From Opitutus sp. GAS368 (lineage in GTDB: Bacteria; Verrucomicrobiota; Verrucomicrobiia; Opitutales; Opitutaceae), in NCBI GenBank assembly GCA_945903545.1, contig CAMDOO010000010.1:1-54813 (forward strand): a stretch of 54,813 nt of DNA, given 5' to 3'. Position numbers and translations under genes: made by a program. Shown here piece by piece: positions 1 through 7,748 of the stretch. Position 1 is the first letter of the stretch. Each line of letters opens with the position of its first letter. The notes under the pieces are model-generated. The model was not told the DNA's origin, did no database searches, and worked only from the letters and a program-made list of their open reading frames with translations.

Positions 1-517
1 GCAGGTTCGCGAAGGGGCGCGCGCCAAAGAGGTCGGAGTTGCGCAGCCACGCGTCGAGTCCCTGCATCGGCTCCTTCAGGAAGACCATCATCAGGATGAC
101 AAAGATCGTGAACGGCAGCGCATACAGGATGTCCACGCCGCGCATCATCACCCGGTCCACGCCACCACCCGCGTAACCCGCGACCGCGCCATAGGTCACA
201 CCGATCACCAGCGCGACAAACGAGGCAACCAGCCCCACCAGCAGCGAGATCCGACCGCCGTAGAGGATGCGCGCCAGCAGGTCGCGGCCGAGCGTGTCGG
301 TGCCGAGCCAGTGCGCCGGCCCCGGGCCGGTCGCGCCGAGGTTGAGGTTCTGTGCCTGATAGGACTGAGCAAAAAACGGCCCGACCGCGCAGAGCAGCGC
401 AAACCCGAGGGCCACCACGGCGCCGACAACCGCGAGGCGGTTCTTGCGCAGCCGCCGCCACGCATCCTGCCACGGCGACCGGCCGGATTGTCCCACGGGA
501 TTGGTCAACGTGCTCAT
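1..517 (-). CDS. oppC: Peptide ABC transporter permease, OppC/DppC type (3' end off window)
   Basis: This is the N-terminal 172 residues of an inner-membrane permease of an oligopeptide/dipeptide ABC importer; the rest lies beyond the left edge. It starts MSTLTNPVGQ, has a first membrane segment at about residues 27-48 (LAVVGAVVALGFALLCAVG), then the OppC hallmark HWLGTDTLGRDLLARILYGG, in which a conserved GTDxxGRD block precedes the permease domain. It follows oppA and oppB on the same strand, so it should form the heterodimeric channel with OppB, fed by the OppA lipoprotein. The ATPase genes (oppD/oppF) are not in view. The ATG is the only start before the GTDxxGRD block that keeps the N-terminal membrane helix. 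The family is clear; the substrate (oligopeptide, dipeptide or other) is not determined by sequence. Confidence 0.9.
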   Translation of the reverse strand, partial: MSTLTNPVGQSGRSPWQDAWRRLRKNRLAVVGAVVALGFALLCAVGPFFAQSYQAQNLNLGATGPGPAHWLGTDTLGRDLLARILYGGRISLLVGLVASFVALVIGVTYGAVAGYAGGGVDRVMMRGVDILYALPFTIFVILMMVFLKEPMQGLDAWLRNSDLFGARPFANL

Positions 518-527
518 TGGTTTTGGT

Positions 528-611
528 GCCCGCGAATGACGCGAATCGATCGCGAATTTCCGGGATCCTGGGCCTTGGTTTGCATTCGCTCCATTCGCGT
601 CATTCGCGGGC
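528..611. repeat. Intergenic inverted repeat between oppB and oppC
   Basis: Perfect 19-base arms (528-546, beginning GCCCGCGAATGACGC, and 593-611) flank a 46-base centre. Each arm contains the tandem motif GCGAATGAC/GCGAAT. It fills nearly the whole gap between the two permease genes and would be transcribed as a long stem-loop. Related CGCGAAT-type arms occur at 3265-3342 and 12083-12197. Confidence 0.85.
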
Positions 612-620
612 AGCCCGTCT

Positions 621-1538
621 TCATTCGAATTTCAGCCGCGGGTTGAGCCACACCTGCACGAGGTCGACGACCAGGTTGAGCAGCACGATCATCGCGGCGT
701 AGAGCAGCACCGTGCCGAGGATGACGGTGTAGTCGCGGTTGAAGGCGCTGTTCACGAACTCCCGGCCAAGCCCGGGGACCTGAAAGATGGTCTCGATCAC
801 GAAGGAACCCGTCAGGATCCCCGCCGTGGCCGGCCCCAGGAACGCCACCACCGGCAGGATGCCGCCGCGCAGGGCGTGGCGGAGCACGATCTGGAGTTCG
901 CTCGCGCCCTTCGCGCGGGCGGTCCGGATGTAGTCCTGTCCGAGGATCTCGAGCATGCCGCCGCGAGTGAGGCGGGCGATGTAGGCGGCGTACACGCAGC
1001 CGAGCGTGAGCGCCGGCAGCACGCGGTCCGCCGGGCCGTACCAGCCGGAGGCGTTGAACCAGTGGAAGTGGATCGCGAAAAGCAGCACCAGGATCGGGCC
1101 GAGCACGAAGGTCGGCACGCAGACGCCCAGCATGGCGGTCGTCGAGGCCACGTAATCGAGCCAGGTGTTGCGCCGGGCGGCGGCGAGCACCCCGAGCGGC
1201 AGGCCGAGGCCCAGTGCCACCACGAGCGCGAGGCCGCCGAGCTCGAGCGACACCGGGAGCTTGTCGGCGATGATCTCGTTGACCGTGCGGTTGGGATACT
1301 TGAACGACGGTCCGAGGTCGCCGCGAAAAACCTGGCCGAGGTAGGTCGTGTACTGGCGCCAGAGCGGCTGGTCGAGGTGGTAGGCGCGCTCCAGGTTCCG
1401 CAGCACCTCGGGCGAGACGGCCTTCTCCGATGTGAACGGCCCGCCGGGGACGAACCGGATCATGAAGAACGTCGCGGTGACGATGATCAGCAGGACCGGA
1501 ACCGTCTCAAGCAGTCGGCGGGCGATGAAGCGGAGCAC
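621..1538 (-). CDS. oppB: Peptide ABC transporter permease, OppB type
   Basis: Inner-membrane permease subunit of a peptide ABC importer, 305 residues, close in length and sequence to E. coli OppB. It opens MLRFIARRLLETVPVLLIIV, and the family block ending FVPGGPFTSEK follows. The C-terminal EAA loop reads ARTARAKGASELQIVLRHAL, which contacts the ATPase subunit. I chose the GTG at the MLRFIARR position because it matches the OppB N-terminus; an in-frame ATG 69 bases upstream would add a tail encoded by the GTGACGAGT repeat element and is therefore unlikely. It lies between oppA and oppC on the same strand. Confidence is high for the family and moderate for peptide specificity. Confidence 0.92.
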   Translation of the reverse strand: MLRFIARRLLETVPVLLIIVTATFFMIRFVPGGPFTSEKAVSPEVLRNLERAYHLDQPLWRQYTTYLGQVFRGDLGPSFKYPNRTVNEIIADKLPVSLELGGLALVVALGLGLPLGVLAAARRNTWLDYVASTTAMLGVCVPTFVLGPILVLLFAIHFHWFNASGWYGPADRVLPALTLGCVYAAYIARLTRGGMLEILGQDYIRTARAKGASELQIVLRHALRGGILPVVAFLGPATAGILTGSFVIETIFQVPGLGREFVNSAFNRDYTVILGTVLLYAAMIVLLNLVVDLVQVWLNPRLKFE

Positions 1539-1551
1539 GGGGAATTTGAAC

Positions 1552-1629
1552 AGTGACGAGTGACGAGTGACAAGTGACGAGTGAAGTGGTCCGGCCAATC
1601 TCGTCACCCGTCACTCGTCACACGTCACT
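1552..1629. repeat. Inverted repeat of GTGACGAGT tandem units
   Basis: Arms 1552-1580 and 1601-1629 consist of runs of the 8-10 base unit GTGACGAGT/GTGACAAGT and their reverse complement. The right arm supplies the stop codon of oppA (AAG TGA), so the element abuts or entered the very end of that gene. Transcribed, it folds into a long stem with a 20-base loop between oppA and oppB. Confidence 0.85.
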
Positions 1630-3259
1630 TCCCCGCCGCCTCCAGCCACACGGCCTTGTACGGATGATGGTCGAGCAGCGTCGGGCGCCAGCCCTTCACC
1701 TCGGGGCGGATCACGAAGACATGAGTGTAATGGTAGATCGGGATGATCGGGGCGGCCTCGAGCAGGAGCGCCTCGGCCTTTAGGAAAAGGGCGTTCCGCT
1801 CGGTGGCGGTCGCGGCGCGGGCGGCCGCGGTCAGGGCCGTGTCGTACTCGGGATTCGACCAGCCGGTGAAGTTGTTGCCGCTGTCGGACCGGAAGATGTC
1901 GAGGAACGACGCCGGATCGACGTAGTCGGCCGACCACGAGGAGCGCAGGATGTCGTAGGTCCCGGTGCGGCGGGCCTCGAGGGTGCTGTTGAACTCCTGG
2001 TTCGCGAGGCGGACCTCCACGCCAAGGTCGCGCCGCCACATTTCCTGGATGGCCTCGGCGATGAGCCGGTGGTTGTCCGACGTGTTGTAGAGCAGCTCGA
2101 CCGGCGGCAGGCCCCTGCCGTCCGGGAACCCCGCCTCGGCGAGGAGTTTCCGCGCGGCCGCCACCTCGGCGGCGTGGTCCGTGGCCGCGACCGGGAAAGT
2201 GTAGCCGGCGGTGCCCGGGGGCGTGAAGGCGCGGGCCGGCAGCTGGCCGCCGCGCAGGATTTTTTCCACGATCGCGTTGCGGTCGATCCCGAGCGAAAGC
2301 GCCCGGCGCACCGCCGCGCTGCGCAGCGCGGGCTTGGCGGTATTGAGGCGGTAAAAGTAGGTGCTGAGCAGCGGGTCGATGCGCAGCTGCTCGGGCGACT
2401 CCTTCTGGTAGGTGTCGATCTTGCCCGCAGGCAGGGCGTCGGTCACGTGCAGCTGGCCGGCGCGGAAGGCGCGCTCCTCGACGTCCACGCCCTCAAGCGT
2501 ATGGAACTGGATGCCCGCCAGGCGGACGGTCGCCGCGTCCCAGTAGGTCGGCGCCTTCGCCGCCACGATCACCTGCCCGGTGCGCCACGCCTCGAGCTGG
2601 AACGGGCCATTGCCGACCAGTTTGCCGGGCCGGGCCCAGGCGTTGGCGCGGTCGGTGGCGGAACCGTGCTTCTCGATCGAGGGCAGGTGGACAGGGAACC
2701 AGACCGCCTGGTTGAGCTGCGCGAGAAACGAGGCCGAAGCGTGCGTGAGCGTGAGACGCAGGGTGCTCGCATCGGGCACCGTGATCCCGACCTTGGCGAA
2801 GTCGGACTCGCGCCCCTTGTGGAATTCCTCGGCGCCGCGGATCAGATAGAGCGCCGGGGCATTGGGGGCGGCCAGCGCCGGGGTCAGAACCCGCTTGAAG
2901 GAGTTGGCGAAGTCCTGGGCCGTCACCGGATCACCGTTGGACCAGCGCGCCTCGGGCCGGAGGTGAAAGGTGTAGGACAGGCCGGCGTCGGTGATGTCCC
3001 AGCTCGCCGCCAAGCCCGGCACGGGATGGAGGTCAACCGGGTCCTCGGCGACGAGTCCCTCAAAGAGCGCGGAAAGCACGTTGTAATCGGCCGCGGAGGT
3101 GGCGAGGTGCGGGTCGAGATCCTGCAGGTCCTGGCCGACGCTCCGGTGCAGCACCTGGGTGCGGTTGCCCGTTTCAACGAGCGTCGCGGGCCGGCCGCAG
3201 CCGGCGGACCCGATGACCGCCAAAATAAAAACAAAAGGCCTCCAGAAGTTCACCGGCAT
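1625..3259 (-). CDS. oppA: Peptide ABC transporter substrate-binding lipoprotein (OppA/SBP_bac_5)
   Basis: Extracytoplasmic solute-binding protein, 544 residues, that captures peptides for the OppBC channel. It begins MPVNFWRPF with a lipoprotein signal peptide ending SAGC (lipid-anchored Cys21). The mature part has the family-5 features: the early block DLQDLDPHLATSAADYNVL, a central YFYRLNTAKPALRSAAVRRAL (the FNxxxPPFxDxxVRxAL-like signature) and a C-terminal RSSWSADYVDPASFLDIF. Length fits the family (about 530-560). The chosen ATG gives a standard signal peptide; an in-frame ATG 126 bases upstream would add a tail encoded by the 3265-3342 repeat. It is the first opp gene and follows ispF with a repeat-filled gap. 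Confidence 0.93.
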   Translation of the reverse strand: MPVNFWRPFVFILAVIGSAGCGRPATLVETGNRTQVLHRSVGQDLQDLDPHLATSAADYNVLSALFEGLVAEDPVDLHPVPGLAASWDITDAGLSYTFHLRPEARWSNGDPVTAQDFANSFKRVLTPALAAPNAPALYLIRGAEEFHKGRESDFAKVGITVPDASTLRLTLTHASASFLAQLNQAVWFPVHLPSIEKHGSATDRANAWARPGKLVGNGPFQLEAWRTGQVIVAAKAPTYWDAATVRLAGIQFHTLEGVDVEERAFRAGQLHVTDALPAGKIDTYQKESPEQLRIDPLLSTYFYRLNTAKPALRSAAVRRALSLGIDRNAIVEKILRGGQLPARAFTPPGTAGYTFPVAATDHAAEVAAARKLLAEAGFPDGRGLPPVELLYNTSDNHRLIAEAIQEMWRRDLGVEVRLANQEFNSTLEARRTGTYDILRSSWSADYVDPASFLDIFRSDSGNNFTGWSNPEYDTALTAAARAATATERNALFLKAEALLLEAAPIIPIYHYTHVFVIRPEVKGWRPTLLDHHPYKAVWLEAAGK

Positions 3260-3264
3260 TTTTT

Positions 3265-3342
3265 TACCGCGGATTTCGCGGATGGACGCGGATATCGGAT
3301 CCCGTTTTTCGAATCCGCGGTCATTCGCGCTATTCGCGGGCA
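3265..3342. repeat. Imperfect inverted repeat of CGCGGAT units
   Basis: The left arm (about 3265-3296) repeats CGCGGATTTCGCGGATGGACG and the right arm (about 3311-3342) carries the complementary AATCCGCGG/ATTCGCG units. It sits in the gap between ispF and oppA and belongs to the same structural type as the elements at 528-611 and 12083-12197. Confidence 0.7.
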
Positions 3343-3363
3343 AGGCTTGGAGTCCGGGCATGC

Positions 3364-3843
3364 TTAGCTCCGAGAAAGCAGACATACCGCGTGCGCGGCG
3401 ATCGCGAGGCCGCGACCGATGTCGTCGATCCCCTCGTTGGTCGTGGCCTTCACGCCGATCTCGTCGGGCAGGAGCCCGGTCGAACGGGCCAGGGCGGTTT
3501 TCATTTCGGCGAGCCGGGGGGCAATCTTGGGTTTCTCGGCGATGACGGACACATCAATGTTGGAGATGTTGTAGCCGAGCTTCGTGACCTCGGTGCAGAC
3601 CCGCTGGAGCAGCACCTGCGAGTCGATGTTGTAGTAGGCCGGGTCGCTGTTCGGAAAGAAATGACCGATGTCGACCAGACCAGCCGCGCCAAGCAGCGCG
3701 TCGCAGATCGCATGCGTCACGCAGTCGGCGTCGGAATGACCCTCGAGGCCGTAGTCGGTCTCGAACCGGACTCCACCCAGCACAAGCGGGCGCCCCGGGA
3801 CAATCCGGTGGATGTCATAGCCGTGGCCGACCCTGAATTTCAT
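3364..3843 (-). CDS. ispF: 2-C-methyl-D-erythritol 2,4-cyclodiphosphate synthase (IspF)
   Basis: Cytosolic enzyme of the MEP isoprenoid pathway that cyclises CDP-methylerythritol 2-phosphate, releasing CMP. At 159 residues it has the normal family length. Visible signatures are GHGYDIHR near the N-terminus (Asp and His zinc ligands), LEGHSDADCVTHAICDAL (third zinc ligand and substrate site), DIGHFFPNSDP, and the C-terminal KATTNEGIDDIGRGLAIAAHA. The start MKFRVGHGYDIH matches the usual IspF N-terminus; an upstream in-frame ATG lies in repeat sequence. It lies downstream of ispD on the same strand, and ispE is 2 kb away on the other strand, so three MEP genes cluster here. Confidence 0.96.
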   Translation of the reverse strand: MKFRVGHGYDIHRIVPGRPLVLGGVRFETDYGLEGHSDADCVTHAICDALLGAAGLVDIGHFFPNSDPAYYNIDSQVLLQRVCTEVTKLGYNISNIDVSVIAEKPKIAPRLAEMKTALARSTGLLPDEIGVKATTNEGIDDIGRGLAIAAHAVCLLSRS

Positions 3844-3850
3844 GGGAGAA

Positions 3851-3970
3851 ACTCCAAACGCCAAAAGTCCAAACGCCAAATGGATTCGCGCGCGAATCCT
3901 TCATTCCGGCTTATCCGGGGGTCTGATGCTTGGACGAGTTTTGGGAGTTTGACCGCTCGGAGTTTGGCCT
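3851..3970. repeat. Inverted repeat with CCAAACGCC tandem arms and an 18-bp palindrome
   Basis: The left arm (3851-3883) contains ACTCCAAACGCC and AAGTCCAAACGCC in tandem; the right arm (about 3938-3970) contains GGGAGTTTGACC and GGAGTTTGGCC. Inside the loop is a perfect 18-base palindrome, arms GGATTCGCG and CGCGAATCC (3882-3899). It fills the ispD-ispF gap. Confidence 0.8.
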
Positions 3971-3978
3971 TTTTCCGC

Positions 3979-4656
3979 TCAGGAGGCTCGGCCGATCAGG
4001 AACTCCAGATAGGGCAGGTCCGCCGGGGTGGTCAGCTTGGGGTTCGGGTGCGGGTTCTCCAGCAGGGCGACCGGATGACCGAGGAGTTCAACCGCCGCCG
4101 CGTCGTCGGTCACGGCCAGGCCGCGGGCCTGCACCTTCGCGTAGGCCTTGGCGATCAACGCGCGGTCGAAGACCTGCGGGGTCTCCATCGCCCACAGGCG
4201 CGAGCGGTCGAGCGAACGCAGGCGGGCGGTATCGGAGTGGACCTTGATGGTGTCGGTCACGCGGTGCGCGAGCACCACCGCGCCCTCGCGGCGGACGATC
4301 TTGTGCAGGGCGACGAGTTGCTCCGGACGGACGAGCGGACGGGCGCAGTCGTGGATGAACACGTGGGCGATATCGGCCGGCAGAACGGCGAGCGCGTTGG
4401 CCACCGAGTCTTGGCGCTCGCGTCCGCCGCGGACGTGCACCGAAGGCGTGGGCGAGTAGGCCGAGAGGCGCAGCATCTGCGCCTGATCGCGGTAGACCAC
4501 GACGAACAAATCGGCGACGCCGCTGGCCAGAAACGCCGCCACCGAATGGGCAAACACCGGCCGGCCGGCGAGCGGCGCCAGCACCTTGTCGGCCACCGCG
4601 TCCTGCATGCGACGGCCTTGGCCGGCGGCGAGGAGGATGACGGCGGTGCGGCTCAT
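3979..4656 (-). CDS. ispD: 2-C-methyl-D-erythritol 4-phosphate cytidylyltransferase (IspD)
   Basis: Cytosolic MEP-pathway enzyme that joins CTP and methylerythritol 4-phosphate to give CDP-methylerythritol. At 225 residues the length is typical. The nucleotidyltransferase signature LLAAGQGRRM lies at residues 8-17, followed by a conserved lysine (DKVLAPLAGRPV). Further family blocks are ALAVLPADIAHVFIHDCARP, VLAHRVTDTIK and WAMETPQVFDRALI. The ATG at MSRTAVILLAAG puts the CTP-binding loop at the usual distance from the N-terminus. Its product is processed by IspE (encoded nearby on the other strand) and then IspF (next gene). Confidence 0.96.
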   Translation of the reverse strand: MSRTAVILLAAGQGRRMQDAVADKVLAPLAGRPVFAHSVAAFLASGVADLFVVVYRDQAQMLRLSAYSPTPSVHVRGGRERQDSVANALAVLPADIAHVFIHDCARPLVRPEQLVALHKIVRREGAVVLAHRVTDTIKVHSDTARLRSLDRSRLWAMETPQVFDRALIAKAYAKVQARGLAVTDDAAAVELLGHPVALLENPHPNPKLTTPADLPYLEFLIGRAS

Positions 4657-4666
4657 GATTGCAGAG

Positions 4667-4772
4667 GACAGAAGTCAGAGGGCAGAAGTCAGAAGACGGA
4701 AGAAAGAAGTCAGGGCAAACGCGTACCCAGCAGCTTCCCCTCGGTCCCCTGACATCTGACATCTGACTTCTG
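4667..4772. repeat. Inverted repeat of AGAAGTCAG units
   Basis: The left part (4669-4722) repeats GAAGTCAGA with small variations; the right part (about 4745-4772) carries CATCTGACATCTGACTTCTG, its complement. It fills the gap between pyrF and ispD and has the same tandem-arm architecture as the other gap elements, with a different sequence. Confidence 0.75.
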
Positions 4773-4788
4773 ATCTCCGCCGCGCCCC

Positions 4789-5481
4789 TCAGGCACCCAA
4801 CTCACTCAAGATCGCGCGCGCGGCGATCACCGGGTCCGGCGCCTTCCAGATCGGGCGGCCGACCACGATGAAGCTGGCGCCGGCGCGGGCGGCCTCGCCG
4901 GGGGTCATGACGCGCGTCTGGTCGTCGAGCCCCGCCTCGCGGGGGCGGATGCCGGGCGTCACGAGGGCCACGTCGGACGGGAGCGCGGCGCGCAGCGGGG
5001 CGAGCTCGAGCGGGGAGCAGACCAGGCCGCGCAGGCCGGCCTCGACCGCGAGCCTGCCCAAGCGCACCACCTGCGCCTCGGGCGCAGCGGCGACGCCGAC
5101 CTCGTTGAGATCCTTGGCACCCATCGAGGTGAGCACCGTGACGCCGAGCAGCCGGAGCTGCGGCGCATGCTGCTGCTGGGCCTTCACCGCCCAAGCCATC
5201 ATCTCGCGGCCGCCGCCGGTGTGCAGCGTGAGCATGCCGATGGGCAGCTTCGCCACGGACTCGACGGACTTCGCGACCGTGTTGGGAATGTCGTGGAGCT
5301 TAAGGTCGAGAAAAACTTTGAAGCCTAGGTCGGCGACCTCGCGCACGCAGTCGGGTCCGCAGGCCGTGAACATCTCCAGGCCGACCTTAACCCAGGTGAC
5401 GGTGCCAACGAGGCGCTTGAGGGCGGGGGCAACATCGCGGGGCGACGGGGCATCAAGGACGAGGATGAGTTCGCAGGGCAT
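4789..5481 (-). CDS. pyrF: Orotidine 5'-phosphate decarboxylase
   Basis: Cytosolic enzyme of the last step of UMP synthesis (OMP to UMP plus CO2). The 230-residue protein has the (beta/alpha)8 family plan: LILVLDAPSPRD at the N-terminus, KVGLEMFTACGPD, and the catalytic block FLDLKLHDIPNTVAKS, which holds the Asp-Lys-x-x-Asp catalytic array. TLHTGGGREMM and the C-terminal phosphate-binding VTPGIRPREAG and FIVVGRPIWKAPDP are all intact. It is the first gene of the leftward run pyrF-ispD-ispF-opp. Its upstream region is shared with ispE on the other strand and contains the inverted repeats at 5554-5583. Confidence 0.96.
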   Translation of the reverse strand: MPCELILVLDAPSPRDVAPALKRLVGTVTWVKVGLEMFTACGPDCVREVADLGFKVFLDLKLHDIPNTVAKSVESVAKLPIGMLTLHTGGGREMMAWAVKAQQQHAPQLRLLGVTVLTSMGAKDLNEVGVAAAPEAQVVRLGRLAVEAGLRGLVCSPLELAPLRAALPSDVALVTPGIRPREAGLDDQTRVMTPGEAARAGASFIVVGRPIWKAPDPVIAARAILSELGA

Positions 5482-5553
5482 GATGAAAAATGAGTGGGCC
5501 AGAAACCCGGTCGACCCAAGGCGGAAACGCCGCAGCCCTCGCGGGCCCGCCGT

Positions 5554-5583
5554 CTATTCACGCGCTGAATAGAAACTATTCAG
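5554..5583. promoter_or_regulatory. Overlapping TATTCA/TGAATA inverted repeats between pyrF and ispE
   Basis: Three alternating half-sites make two overlapping palindromes: CTATTCA-CGCGC-TGAATAG, then CTGAATAG-AAA-CTATTCAG. They lie about 70 bases upstream of pyrF in the divergent region. A related pair, GATTCA-GCGG-TGAATC, lies just upstream of the aldose-epimerase-like gene (15345-15360). The arrangement suggests a regulator-binding site; this is inference only. Confidence 0.4.
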
Positions 5584-5650
5584 ATCCGGGCGGCCCTGCC
5601 CTCCTCCCACGCATTAAGGGAAAAGGGCCACGTCCCCGTCCGGATCCTTA

Positions 5651-5683
5651 TCCAGAGTTTCATTTAATAGATGAAACTCTGGA
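5651..5683. repeat. TCAT-N-ATGA palindromic element, copy 1 (upstream of ispE)
   Basis: A perfect 13-base stem (TCCAGAGTTTCAT and ATGAAACTCTGGA) around TTAATAG. The core TTTCATTTAATAGATGAAA matches the core of the elements at 15223-15243 and 21926-21946, while the outer arms differ but stay complementary. Shorter outer complementarity (GTCCGG and CCGGAC) extends it. Confidence 0.75.
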
Positions 5684-5760
5684 CCCAGCCCGGACGGACT
5701 GGCGCACCGCGCTTTTCGCTCCCCTCGGCCGGGAATCGTCTCCATGACTCCCGGCCACCG

Positions 5761-6642
5761 GTGTCGAACGTGACGATTCCCTCCCCCGCCAAGCTGAACC
5801 TCTTCCTCGCAGTCACGGAGAAGCGTCCGGACGGCTTTCATGACCTCGTGTCGGTCGCGGCGCCGCTCGCGTGGGGCGACGAGCTGCGGGTGGCGCCGGC
5901 CGAAGACTTCTCGCTCATCTGCGACGACCCGGGCGTGCCGGTCGACGGCACCAACCTGGTCCTCAAGGCCGCGCAGTCGTTCCGGACGGCCACCGGCTGG
6001 ACCGGCGGCGCGCGCTTCGAGCTGGAGAAACGCATCCCGATGGGCGCCGGGCTCGGCGGCGGCAGCAGCAACGCGGTCGCAGCCCTGCGGGCGCTCAACC
6101 AGCTCGCGGGCCAGCCGCTGGACGCGAAAGCGCTGGCCGGCCTCGCCGCCGGCATCGGCTCTGACTGCTCCCTGTTTCTCCCCGGTGTCCCGGTCGCGAT
6201 GCGCGGACGCGGCGAAATCGTGCAACCCCTCGCGGCCGCGCCGGCGTCACGCCTGCGCGGCCGGAAGGTCATCATTTTCAAGCCGTGCTTCGGTGTCGCA
6301 ACCCCCTGGGCCTACGCCCGCCTGGCCGCCGGCGCGCCGCACACCTACCTGCCCACGATGGCCGCCGAGGACCGGCTCGCCGGCTGGAGCGATGACCCCG
6401 GGGCGTCGGCCGAGGAACTCCTCTTCAACAGCTTTGAGGAGGTGGTCTTCGAAAAGTATGTCGCCCTGCCCGTCCTGCTCGCGCAACTGCGCCAGCGCTT
6501 CGGGCTCACCGCCGGGATGAGTGGGAGCGGCAGCGCGTGCTTCGCGCTGCTGGATGACCAGGATCCGGTTAATGAAATCACGGCGGCCATCCGGACCGCC
6601 TGGGGTGCCGCGGCACTGATCGTGGCGACGAGGATCGCGTAG
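5761..6642 (+). CDS. ispE: 4-(cytidine 5'-diphospho)-2-C-methyl-D-erythritol kinase (IspE)
   Basis: GHMP-family kinase that phosphorylates CDP-methylerythritol with ATP in the MEP pathway; it acts between IspD and IspF, both encoded 1-2 kb away on the opposite strand. At 293 residues the length is typical. The N-terminal SPAKLNLFLAVTEKRPDGFHDL is the IspE signature, with Lys and Asn of the substrate site; the glycine-rich ATP loop IPMGAGLGGGSSNA follows near residue 100; the C-terminal GMSGSGSACFALL is GHMP motif 3. I chose the GTG giving MSNVTIPSPAKLN. An ATG 90 bases upstream in frame would begin inside the palindromic element at 5651-5683 and is unlikely. Confidence 0.95.
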   Translation: MSNVTIPSPAKLNLFLAVTEKRPDGFHDLVSVAAPLAWGDELRVAPAEDFSLICDDPGVPVDGTNLVLKAAQSFRTATGWTGGARFELEKRIPMGAGLGGGSSNAVAALRALNQLAGQPLDAKALAGLAAGIGSDCSLFLPGVPVAMRGRGEIVQPLAAAPASRLRGRKVIIFKPCFGVATPWAYARLAAGAPHTYLPTMAAEDRLAGWSDDPGASAEELLFNSFEEVVFEKYVALPVLLAQLRQRFGLTAGMSGSGSACFALLDDQDPVNEITAAIRTAWGAAALIVATRIA

Positions 6643-6660
6643 CAGAATCACTCCGATCCC

Positions 6661-6681
6661 AACCTTTGGCACACAAAGGTT
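6661..6681. terminator. Stem-loop between convergent ispE and manA
   Basis: Perfect 8-base stem AACCTTTG/CAAAGGTT with a 5-base loop, 19 bases after the ispE stop and 19 before the manA stop. There is no T-run on either side, so intrinsic termination is uncertain; it could act in both directions. Confidence 0.45.
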
Positions 6682-6699
6682 CGGTATTAGCCCGCCACC

Positions 6700-7644
6700 C
6701 TACCCCGTCGCGAAATTCTCGGTCACGAGCAGGATCGCCATGTCCGGCGCGAGCAGGTGGCAGTCGGCCCCGTAGGGCACGATCACGTTCTCCCCTCGGC
6801 CGAAAGTGTCGCCGCCCGAATGGACGCGGCCCGAGACCACGCCGATGAGTCGCGGTTGCTGGCCCGCGTTAAGCTCAAGGCGCTCGCCCTTCCCCAGCAC
6901 GACCCGGCGGACCAGAAACTCCGGGCAGTCCGCGAGCACCGCGGATGTCGGCGCGGCGCGCACCGGCGCCGGCTCAACGTCGTCCCAGGTGATCGAGCGG
7001 AGGGACTCGGCGACATGGAGCGGGCGGGGCTTGCCGTCGAGGCCGGTGCGCCCCCAGTCGTACACCCGGTAGGTGGTGTCGGAGTTTTGCTGGATCTCGA
7101 GGATGAGATTGCCGGCGTCGATCGCGTGCAGCCGGCCGCTTGGGACGTGAAGCGAGTCCCCGGCCGTGACGGCGAAACGATGCAGGCATTGCTCCACGGT
7201 GCCGTCGCGCAGCGACGCCTCGAAGCGCTCACGCGTGACCCCCGGCCGGAAGCCCGCGAAGAGGTGTGCGACGGGGGTAGTCTCGGCCACGAGCCAACAT
7301 TCGGACTTCGGCTCGGAACCGGCCTCCCCCGCCGGCGGATGGACCTGCAGGCTGAGGCGCTCGCGACAGTCGAGCCACTTCACCAGCATCGGGAACGGCC
7401 GCTCCGGCGCCCAGGACGGGCCCATCAGTTTGGCGGCGTACTGCTCGATCAGGGAGCGGAGCGTCCGCCCCTCGAGCGGACCCCCGCGGACCATCGACTG
7501 GATCGGGCCCCGGTCCACGATCTCCCAGCTCTCGCCGATCGGCCGGCCAGGCGGCAACTCGCGCCCGAGGGAACTCTCCAGCAGACGCCCGCCCCAGACC
7601 CTTTCCTGATAGAGCGGACGGAAACGCAGCAATTCACGCATCAT
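6700..7644 (-). CDS. manA: Mannose-6-phosphate isomerase, class I
   Basis: Zinc-dependent cupin-fold isomerase interconverting mannose 6-phosphate and fructose 6-phosphate, feeding GDP-mannose or sugar catabolism. The 314-residue length matches the short Bacillus-type class I enzymes rather than the 390-residue enteric form. The N-terminal RFRPLYQERVWGGRLL and GESWEIVDR are family blocks. Zinc ligands are visible in LQVHPPAG (Gln, His), KSECWLV (Glu) and HVPSGRLHAID (His). It converges with ispE and is divergent from ftsK. The protein opens with two adjacent methionines; either could be used. Confidence 0.93.
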   Translation of the reverse strand: MMRELLRFRPLYQERVWGGRLLESSLGRELPPGRPIGESWEIVDRGPIQSMVRGGPLEGRTLRSLIEQYAAKLMGPSWAPERPFPMLVKWLDCRERLSLQVHPPAGEAGSEPKSECWLVAETTPVAHLFAGFRPGVTRERFEASLRDGTVEQCLHRFAVTAGDSLHVPSGRLHAIDAGNLILEIQQNSDTTYRVYDWGRTGLDGKPRPLHVAESLRSITWDDVEPAPVRAAPTSAVLADCPEFLVRRVVLGKGERLELNAGQQPRLIGVVSGRVHSGGDTFGRGENVIVPYGADCHLLAPDMAILLVTENFATG

Positions 7645-7695
7645 TTCGGCCAGGGAGATGAGTTTTTCGTCAAAATCTTCGCAGGGGGTTTACAT

Positions 7696-7726
7696 TTGAC
7701 CGACCCGACCATTAGAGTGCTATCCC
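7696..7726 (+). promoter_or_regulatory. Candidate sigma-70 promoter of ftsK
   Basis: TTGACC at 7696-7701 is followed after 17-19 bases by TGCTATCCC, a weak -10. It lies about 25 bases before the AAGGAAGAG ribosome-binding site of ftsK. The -35 is good and the -10 poor, so confidence is low. Confidence 0.3.
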
Positions 7727-7748
7727 TCGCAAAAGGAAGAGCAAACCA

